Below, piece by piece: positions 5,286 to 6,306 of a stretch of 6,306 bases of DNA. The notes under the pieces were generated by a model. That model did no database searches. It saw only the letters and a list, made by a program, of their open reading frames with translations, and had not been told where the DNA came from. The stretch is from Hyphomonadaceae bacterium. Its GTDB lineage: Bacteria > Pseudomonadota > Alphaproteobacteria > Caulobacterales > Aquidulcibacteraceae. The translations under genes were made by a program, and so were the position numbers. How positions within the stretch are numbered: position 1 is the stretch's first letter; each line of letters opens with the position of its first letter. Location of the stretch: the NCBI GenBank assembly GCA_003526465.1, contig DPWD01000206.1, positions 258-6,563 on the forward strand, given 5' to 3'.

Positions 5286-6306
5286 TTACGCCGCCTTCTG
5301 CACAAAAATGCTGCCAGCGGAATAGCCCGCGCCGAACGAGCAGATGAGGCCCTTGTCGCCGGCGACGAGATCGGCGCTGTGGTTGTGGAACGCGATGATG
5401 GAGCCCGCGCCGGCGGTGTTGCCGTATTGGTCGAGCACTGTGGGGGCTTCGTCTTGGCTCGCTTCGTGGCCGAGCACTTTTTCGGCGATCAGCCGGTTCA
5501 TGTTAGAATTGGCCTGATGCAGCCACATGCGGCGCAAATCGCTCGGCTTCAGTTCAAGCTCGGCCAGGTGCGCGAGGATCATCTCCGACACCATCGGCAC
5601 CACTTCCTTAAACACTTTGCGGCCCTGCTGCACGATCAACTTGTCAGGCATGTCGCGCCATTGCGGATCGCAGCGGTTGAGGAAGCCGAAATTGTTCCGG
5701 ATATTGTTAGAGAAGCGTGTCTGCAATTTGGTGCCGAGAATGGCCCAGGCGCCGGGCGGGGCGATGTCGGCGTGCTCGACAAGAATAGCCACCGCGGCGT
5801 CGCCGAAAATGAAATGCGTGTCGCGGTCGCGCAGATTGAGGTGGCCGGTGCAAAGCTCGGGATTGACCACCAGCACCGAGCGCGCGTGGCCTGCGCGCAC
5901 GATGTCGCAAGCGTTCTGGATCGCGAACGTGGCCGAGGAACAGGCGACATTCATGTCATAGCCGAAGCCGCCCGCGCCGAGCGCGTTCTGCACCTCGATC
6001 GCCAGCGCTGGATACGGCCGCTGCAGCGAGGAGCAGGAGCAGATCACGGCGTCGATATCCTCGGCAGATCGTCCCGCGCGCGACAACGCCTCCTTGGCGG
6101 CGATGACCGACACTTCCGCGGTTAGCGAAAGCTGCTCGTTCGGCCGCTCGGGCAGATCGGGGACCATGCGCTCGACATCGAGCAATCCCTCCTTCTCCAA
6201 GACGTAGCGGTGCTTGATGCCCGAAGCCTTTTCGATGAACTCGACGCTAGAGTGCTGCAGCGCCGGCAGGACGCCCGCGGCGAGATCCTCGGTGTGCTCG
6301 GCATTG
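5286..6306 (-). CDS. Beta-ketoacyl-ACP synthase III family protein (FabH-like, long form), N-terminus off window
   Basis: A thiolase-fold condensing enzyme of the KAS III family, which extends a CoA-bound acyl starter by decarboxylative condensation with malonyl-ACP. The frame runs to the window edge, so the N-terminal part is missing; 339 codons plus TAA are visible. The catalytic triad is clear: Cys in NVACSSATF (codon 5940-5942), His in WLHQANSNMN (5517-5519) and Asn in YGNTAGAGS (5418-5420); the C-terminus has FGAGYSAGS. The segment FIEKASGIKHRYV, read at 6201-6239, and SNNIRNNFGFLNR mark the longer FabH-like subgroup, which from memory includes Pseudomonas PA3286, rather than housekeeping FabH of about 320 residues. 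A TTG at 6198-6200 could open an ORF, but conserved sequence continues upstream of it. Starter specificity (medium-chain acyl-CoA?) cannot be read from sequence. It lies upstream of the CDF gene on the same strand. Confidence 0.92.
   Translation of the reverse strand, partial: NAEHTEDLAAGVLPALQHSSVEFIEKASGIKHRYVLEKEGLLDVERMVPDLPERPNEQLSLTAEVSVIAAKEALSRAGRSAEDIDAVICSCSSLQRPYPALAIEVQNALGAGGFGYDMNVACSSATFAIQNACDIVRAGHARSVLVVNPELCTGHLNLRDRDTHFIFGDAAVAILVEHADIAPPGAWAILGTKLQTRFSNNIRNNFGFLNRCDPQWRDMPDKLIVQQGRKVFKEVVPMVSEMILAHLAELELKPSDLRRMWLHQANSNMNRLIAEKVLGHEASQDEAPTVLDQYGNTAGAGSIIAFHNHSADLVAGDKGLICSFGAGYSAGSIFVQKAA

Noticed and set aside
5216..5305. Upstream start of the CDF protein adding 30 residues
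   Set aside because: It would overlap the end of the KAS III gene, and the added Arg/Lys-rich segment is not CDF-like; the His-rich MHIHG start at 5215 is typical.
5265..6125. Long + strand open frame antisense to the KAS III gene
   Set aside because: The opposite strand has an intact catalytic triad and family motifs; the antisense frame shows no recognisable domain and is a GC-rich shadow.

Overview
The window is GC-rich, densely packed chromosomal DNA, most likely from an alphaproteobacterium. The clues are the gene families and two perfect copies of GAAC-N7-GAAC, the alphaproteobacterial LexA (SOS) operator, in one intergenic region. Genus cannot be decided; a Caulobacterales- or Rhizobiales-like soil or water organism is a guess. 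I see no tRNA, rRNA, CRISPR, transposase or phage gene, and no gene-free stretch over about 170 bases.

Layout from left to right: (1) a 99-bp element with perfect 27-bp inverted arms; (2) an alpha/beta hydrolase (+); (3) a convergent Fur-family regulator of the Zur type (-); (4) a 169-bp divergent intergenic region with tandem SOS boxes; (5) a small protein (+) that looks like a degenerate GIY-YIG nuclease-fold protein; (6) an old-yellow-enzyme family flavin oxidoreductase (+); (7) a NudC-type NAD(H) pyrophosphatase / NAD-RNA decapping enzyme (+); (8) a convergent zinc-type cation diffusion facilitator (-); (9) a long FabH-like beta-ketoacyl synthase III (-), cut by the right edge.

Functional themes: zinc homeostasis (Zur and a CDF exporter, not adjacent), nicotinamide/flavin redox (the oxidoreductase and NudC may share a transcript), fatty-acid or polyketide-type condensation (KAS III, possibly co-transcribed with the CDF gene), and a probable DNA-damage-inducible small gene.

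The most striking non-coding structure is a family of GGGATTAGGG/GGGATTGGGG repeats at both convergent junctions (hydrolase/Zur and NudC/CDF). In each case the repeats are arranged as an inverted pair, so that both converging mRNAs meet G-runs first and complementary C-runs second. They lie on or next to the stop codons and even supply the stop codons of zur and nudC. They could act as bidirectional hairpin/G-quadruplex terminators. The strongest candidate for something undescribed is the combination of tandem SOS boxes with the small GIY-YIG-like gene.
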